Positions 33,098 through 36,467 of a DNA stretch of 36,467 nt are shown here, piece after piece. The translations under genes were made by a program, and so were the position numbers. The stretch's first letter is position 1, and each line of letters starts with the position of its first letter. The notes under the pieces are model-generated. The model ran no database searches, was not told the DNA's origin, and saw only the letters and a program-made list of their open reading frames with translations. Source of the stretch: an uncultured Clostridium sp. Its GTDB lineage: Bacteria; Bacillota; Clostridia; Peptostreptococcales; Peptostreptococcaceae. The stretch is taken from NCBI GenBank assembly GCA_900557165.1, contig USRS01000012.1, positions 1-36,467 of the forward strand, in the 5' to 3' direction.

Positions 33098-35074
33098 TTA
33101 TAAATTTAAAGATTTTTTAATTCTTTCGTCTATTTTATTTTCTATGAAATCGATTTTTTTTTCAAGGTAATTTTTTTCTTTTAAGAGAGAAATTTTTTTG
33201 TCTTGTATTTTTGCAACGTTTTCATATCCATTAATTTCTAAAAAATTATTTTTAAATTCGCCTTGAACTGTTGATATTGTTAATTTTTCTACAGTTTTTC
33301 CGTTACATTCATTTATATATGTATTAAGTTCATTACTCACCATTATTTTTTGTCTTGAAAGTGATACTACTTCTTTAGATAGTGCTTCTATTTCGTCATA
33401 ATTTTCGTCTTTAAATATTTTTAACTTCATTATTTTATTTGGATAATAATCGAATACCTTTTTGCCCATTTCTTTTCCGATTATTTTAAAATATTTATCG
33501 TATGTTTTTGAATTTAATAAGCCAACTAAATATTCATATGAAAACTCATTTTTATATTCATCTTTTATATAAAATGAGTAAATATCAGCACTTCCATAAG
33601 TATTATCTATATCTATTGCAAATTTATTACTTCGGGATTTATAAGGGTACATTATCTTTTTCTGTTCAAATAAATATTTTTCTCTTCCCCACTGTAATTC
33701 ATACCATTTTCTATAATTTCTTCTACATTCTCTTCTATTTTGTAGCTTTTGTTTATATGGTTTTAAAAATGTTTCAACTAAAAACTCTTCTTCTTCTTCG
33801 TTTTTTATGTCGTTTGAATATATTAACATAGATTGTGAATTATTTATTATATATTTCCCAATATCTTTGTTTTTTATCCAGTTTTTTAAAAATTTTCCAT
33901 TTATTTTTTGCAGATTTTTATCATTTTTATCCACAACGAAGGCCTTATCACAGCCTGTAATTATACCTTGAAAACTTTCACAAATTTCTTCTAAAAAATA
34001 TTCACACTTATTTTGAATTTTATTATAAAATTCAAATTCTGCCTGTTCAACCATAAGCCAAGTATCGCCAAGGGAATCTATCTCTACATTTATTTTTTTA
34101 AAATTTTCTTTATTTATATAGTCTTCTAAATTGGCGATTTTCTTTATATTTATATTTTCATTTTTTATTTTATATAATTCTAAGCAGTTGTTTTTATTGT
34201 CTGTTTCTATTTTATGTCCAAAAATAACTATGCAACTCGCCACCCCTAAACCTGTAAATAAGTTTGCTCCTAGAAAGTCAATTATTTTTTCTATTTGAGA
34301 GTTGTTTACTAAATAACTTCTTAGATATTTTCCTGATGGACTTTGCATAAAATATCTAGGTGTTATAATCCCAGATTTTCCGTCTTGTCTTAATAAGTCT
34401 AAAATCTTTTTATAAAAACAAAAATACAGGTCACCTTTATTTTTATACACCTCTTCAAATTCTTTATATAGAAATTTTTTATAGTTATTATCTAGATATT
34501 TTTGACCTACATAAGGTGGATTTCCTATTATATAGTCGAATTTATCAACTCCAAAAACCTCGCTCAAATCATTTTTTAAACTATCACCACAAAATATATT
34601 GAGCTTGTCTAGATATTCTTCGTCTAAAATTTCATCTAAATCATCATCTCTTATAAGAGGTTTGTGTTTATACGTTTCTCTTAATTCCTTTTTTAAAATC
34701 TTTTTCAATTCATTTTCTAATATCATTAGAGCGTCATTATCTGTATCAACTCCAAAAATACAATTTTTTATAATGTGTAAACCTATGTCTTCTTTACATA
34801 TAAAGTCTTGTCCATATCTTTGATTTAGTTTATCAATGTTGTCGTAAAACTTTTTGTAAAGCATGGTATATGCTTGTATTAAAAAATTGCCACATCCACA
34901 ACTCATATCTAAAATTTTTGGATATGGATTTTGTACTATGTCGTGTTTTCCAATAGTATTATCTAATATGTACTTTACTACTACATAAGGTGTATAGTAG
35001 ATGCCTCTTTCTTTTCTTGTTTTAATGTCTAACTTATTTTCATATTTTCTTGAAACTACAAAACTCCCTTCCAT
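33098..35074 (-). CDS. camA: CamA-like orphan N6-adenine DNA methyltransferase
   Basis: A 658-residue amino-methyltransferase. YYTP is at 26-29, SAM-binding motif I DMSCGCGNFL at 56-65, catalytic NPPY at 185-188, and a long target-recognition part follows. Stretches such as SFQGIITGCDKAF, NRRECRRNYRKWYELQWGRE and SYEYLVGLLNS match C. difficile CamA closely as I remember it. CamA (about 577 residues) methylates the last A of CAAAAA, has no partner nuclease and is needed for normal sporulation. No restriction gene is adjacent here either. This copy is about 80 residues longer, with an insert before NPPY (about 125-157) and an expanded, coiled-coil-like C-terminus (570-658). GGGGGAGAT precedes the ATG. 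Target specificity is inferred from the family. Confidence 0.92.
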   Translation of the reverse strand: MEGSFVVSRKYENKLDIKTRKERGIYYTPYVVVKYILDNTIGKHDIVQNPYPKILDMSCGCGNFLIQAYTMLYKKFYDNIDKLNQRYGQDFICKEDIGLHIIKNCIFGVDTDNDALMILENELKKILKKELRETYKHKPLIRDDDLDEILDEEYLDKLNIFCGDSLKNDLSEVFGVDKFDYIIGNPPYVGQKYLDNNYKKFLYKEFEEVYKNKGDLYFCFYKKILDLLRQDGKSGIITPRYFMQSPSGKYLRSYLVNNSQIEKIIDFLGANLFTGLGVASCIVIFGHKIETDNKNNCLELYKIKNENINIKKIANLEDYINKENFKKINVEIDSLGDTWLMVEQAEFEFYNKIQNKCEYFLEEICESFQGIITGCDKAFVVDKNDKNLQKINGKFLKNWIKNKDIGKYIINNSQSMLIYSNDIKNEEEEEFLVETFLKPYKQKLQNRRECRRNYRKWYELQWGREKYLFEQKKIMYPYKSRSNKFAIDIDNTYGSADIYSFYIKDEYKNEFSYEYLVGLLNSKTYDKYFKIIGKEMGKKVFDYYPNKIMKLKIFKDENYDEIEALSKEVVSLSRQKIMVSNELNTYINECNGKTVEKLTISTVQGEFKNNFLEINGYENVAKIQDKKISLLKEKNYLEKKIDFIENKIDERIKKSLNL

Positions 35075-35124
35075 AATATCTCCCCCATCAGATACAATTA
35101 AATTTTAATAATCATTTTAATTAA

Positions 35125-35130
35125 CAAAAA
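35125..35130 (+). promoter_or_regulatory. CAAAAA site upstream of camA
   Basis: The hexamer methylated by C. difficile CamA occurs on the plus strand about 50 bp upstream of the camA start, overlapping the upstream terminator's T-tract. Such A-runs are common in AT-rich DNA, so it may be incidental. Confidence 0.3.
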
Positions 35131-35168
35131 AGTCAATTCCAGATAGTTTTTATTTATCCAAAATTGAC
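35126..35168 (-). terminator. Terminator upstream of camA
   Basis: A 13-bp stem with three G-U pairs (35156-35168 with 35132-35144, ends GTCAATT/AATTGAC) is followed by TTTTTTG on the minus strand. It ends the unit of the preceding small gene and isolates camA. Confidence 0.7.
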
Positions 35169-35227
35169 CCCCTTTTATTTATGATTTGTTATATAAAATT
35201 ATTTTGTTTTTTAAAGTGCAAACATTA

Positions 35228-35677
35228 TTATAATTTGTTACACATGCTTTCACCTAAAATGTCTTCGAATTTATCGTATGCATTGTTAGTTAGCATATGG
35301 TAAAGTGTTTTTAATAAATCTAGAGCTATATCTCCATTAAAATCTTGTGATAAAGCCACATATGGTACTTGAACTAAAAGTTCATCATTTCTGTTTAAAA
35401 CAAATTTTTCTACATTATGTAATCCATTTAATTCATTTATTAATTTTATTATTATGTCTTTTTTAGATTCATCTATAACTTTTCCAAAGAAAATTGTTAT
35501 AGTTGTATAAGCAGATTCATCTAATATTATTCCCAACAATAATTTGTTGTTTTTATATTGTTGTAACGATCTGAAAAATACCATTTTATCATTTGAAACA
35601 ACATCAAAAATCTGTGACATCTGACTTTTTCTCAAAGATTCTTCAATTAAAATTTTCTTTACTTCTAAATTATCCAT
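35228..35677 (-). CDS. Small soluble protein, possible YbjN/chaperone-like fold
   Basis: A protein of about 149 residues without membrane segments or catalytic motifs. Alternating helix and beta segments (IEESLRKSQMSQIFDVVSND; LLLGIILDESAYTTITIFFG; ELLVQVPYVALSQDFNGDIALDLLKTLY) give the rough layout of YbjN or type III chaperone-like proteins, but the match is weak and I assign no function. The ATG at 35675-35677 is preferred over the in-frame GTG at 35684-35686, because the AAAAGGA ribosome binding site lies only 1 nt before the GTG and about 10 nt before the ATG. It is 17 nt downstream of the amidase gene, so the two form an operon. Confidence 0.7.
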   Translation of the reverse strand: MDNLEVKKILIEESLRKSQMSQIFDVVSNDKMVFFRSLQQYKNNKLLLGIILDESAYTTITIFFGKVIDESKKDIIIKLINELNGLHNVEKFVLNRNDELLVQVPYVALSQDFNGDIALDLLKTLYHMLTNNAYDKFEDILGESMCNKL

Positions 35678-35694
35678 AATAAGCACTTCCTTTT

Positions 35695-36459
35695 TTATTT
35701 TTTAGCATCTATGTAACTCAGTATTCCTTGTGCTATCCCTTTTGCTAATTCTTGCTGGTATTCTTTATCTGTTAGTTTTTTCTTTTCTGCAGAATTACTA
35801 AGGAAACCGCATTGAATGTATATAGAAGGCATAGAGTTGTCCTTTAATACACTCATTTCATATGCACTTGTCCCTCTATTTTCGGCCTTTATAAAAGCCA
35901 TTATAGAAGTTTGCATAAGACTTGCAAAATCATAAGAACCATTTTGTGAACCTTTATAGTATATAGTCTCAACTCCATCAGCTTTTCCAGTGTTTTCACC
36001 AGCCATATGTATAGATACAAAAAGTTCTGCATTTTGATTTTCTGCTAAAGATTTTCTTTCATCAGCACTCATATATACGTCTTCTTGTCTTGATAATATT
36101 ACATTTACATCGTCGTATTTTGATAATTGCTTTGCTACTAATTTCGCTATTTCTAAATCTAAATCTTTTTCTTTTACATTGTCTTTTGTGACGTATCCAG
36201 TTTCATTACCACCACAACCGACATCTATAAATATGTTGTGTTTTGCTTCTAGAGTTGGTTGTTTTTCGTCATTTATGTCGTATTGATCACTAGTGTCTAC
36301 ATTTGTTTTGTCGATTTTTCCACCAGTAAGAGAATTTTTTACTGACTCTATATTAGGCCAAATACTGCTTACAAAACTTACAGTCTTTTTGCCTATAAAT
36401 CCTACTACTATTAGTATTAAAATCGTGCATACCAATGCAATTAATCTCCTAGTTCTCAA
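35695..36459 (-). CDS. Membrane-anchored Amidase_3-family protein with altered active site
   Basis: About 254 residues: an N-terminal membrane anchor (residues 6-23), a linker, then an N-acetylmuramoyl-L-alanine amidase (Amidase_3) domain from 74 to the end. Of the usual zinc ligands His-Glu-His, the glutamate (E97) and second histidine (H151, SIHMAG) are present. The first is cysteine (IFIDVGCGG, C82), and the catalytic glutamate of the usual VE.GFLSN motif is glutamine (YIQCGFLSN, Q216). Normal members cleave peptide stems from peptidoglycan; this one may be inactive or a binding/regulatory form. The TTG at 36457 is a provisional start: the frame stays open to the window edge, only 8 nt away, so the gene may begin beyond it. 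Confidence 0.85.
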   Translation of the reverse strand: MRTRRLIALVCTILILIVVGFIGKKTVSFVSSIWPNIESVKNSLTGGKIDKTNVDTSDQYDINDEKQPTLEAKHNIFIDVGCGGNETGYVTKDNVKEKDLDLEIAKLVAKQLSKYDDVNVILSRQEDVYMSADERKSLAENQNAELFVSIHMAGENTGKADGVETIYYKGSQNGSYDFASLMQTSIMAFIKAENRGTSAYEMSVLKDNSMPSIYIQCGFLSNSAEKKKLTDKEYQQELAKGIAQGILSYIDAKK

Positions 36460-36467
36460 TGATGTGT

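Noticed and set aside
1..36467. CRISPR arrays, tRNA, rRNA, prophage or restriction-nuclease genes
   Set aside because: I looked for regularly spaced repeats, tRNA-like cloverleaf segments and phage or nuclease genes and saw none; in particular no nuclease accompanies the CamA-like methyltransferase.

Overview
The window is strongly AT-rich, with Gram-positive Shine-Dalgarno sites, U-tailed terminators and low-GC codon use throughout. Gene content (reverse rubrerythrin, DUF1540 protein, class B sortase, HPr/Enzyme I, DegV, GH53 galactanases) points to an anaerobic Clostridia. The right end carries an ortholog of CamA, the sporulation-linked orphan DNA adenine methyltransferase of Clostridioides difficile, in what I recall as its C. 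difficile neighbourhood (amidase, small protein, camA, patatin, ptsH, ptsI). This suggests a Peptostreptococcaceae relative of C. difficile, probably not C. difficile itself because several proteins differ clearly. Almost all genes lie on the minus strand; the exceptions are an HD phosphohydrolase, rubrerythrin plus DUF1540, an HMA-TauE/SafE fusion and a sortase.

Layout. 1-54: probable end of an IS150-like (IS3 family) insertion sequence. 58-5306: unlinked minus-strand genes (small membrane protein, DegV lipid-binding protein, two-domain DUF4397 protein, compact SWIM-SNF2 helicase, membrane-anchored TPR protein). 5354-8700: a MATE exporter and two tandem SAM methyltransferases; both transcription units have a good promoter, a 100-150 nt leader and an intrinsic terminator only about 30 nt before the start codon, the layout of conditional attenuators or riboswitches. 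8711-11544: SPFH membrane protein, HD nucleotidase-like protein, reverse rubrerythrin and DUF1540 protein (oxidative stress). 11555-17561: VOC protein, then a copper locus (copA, histidine kinase, response regulator, divergent HMA-TauE/SafE). 17587-23341: two secreted GH53 galactanases in tandem with near-duplicate C-terminal cassettes; the larger one also has an N-terminal GH53-like domain that appears to have lost its nucleophile. 23465-27916: possible spore-surface jelly-roll protein, kinase, HAD phosphatase, J-like/TPR protein, degenerate CPBP protein, sortase B. 27931-31744: siroheme reductase-like protein, aldose epimerase, ptsI, ptsH. 31816-36467: patatin phospholipase, camA, a small unrecognised protein and a cell-wall amidase homologue with substituted active-site residues.

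Most notable: the CamA ortholog with extra segments; the paired leader attenuators before the methyltransferases and MATE exporter; the GH53 pseudo-domain; and the amidase with His-to-Cys and Glu-to-Gln changes. All coordinates come from reading the sequence; family calls rest on motif recognition, not database searches. Several starts were moved to the codon served by a visible ribosome binding site.
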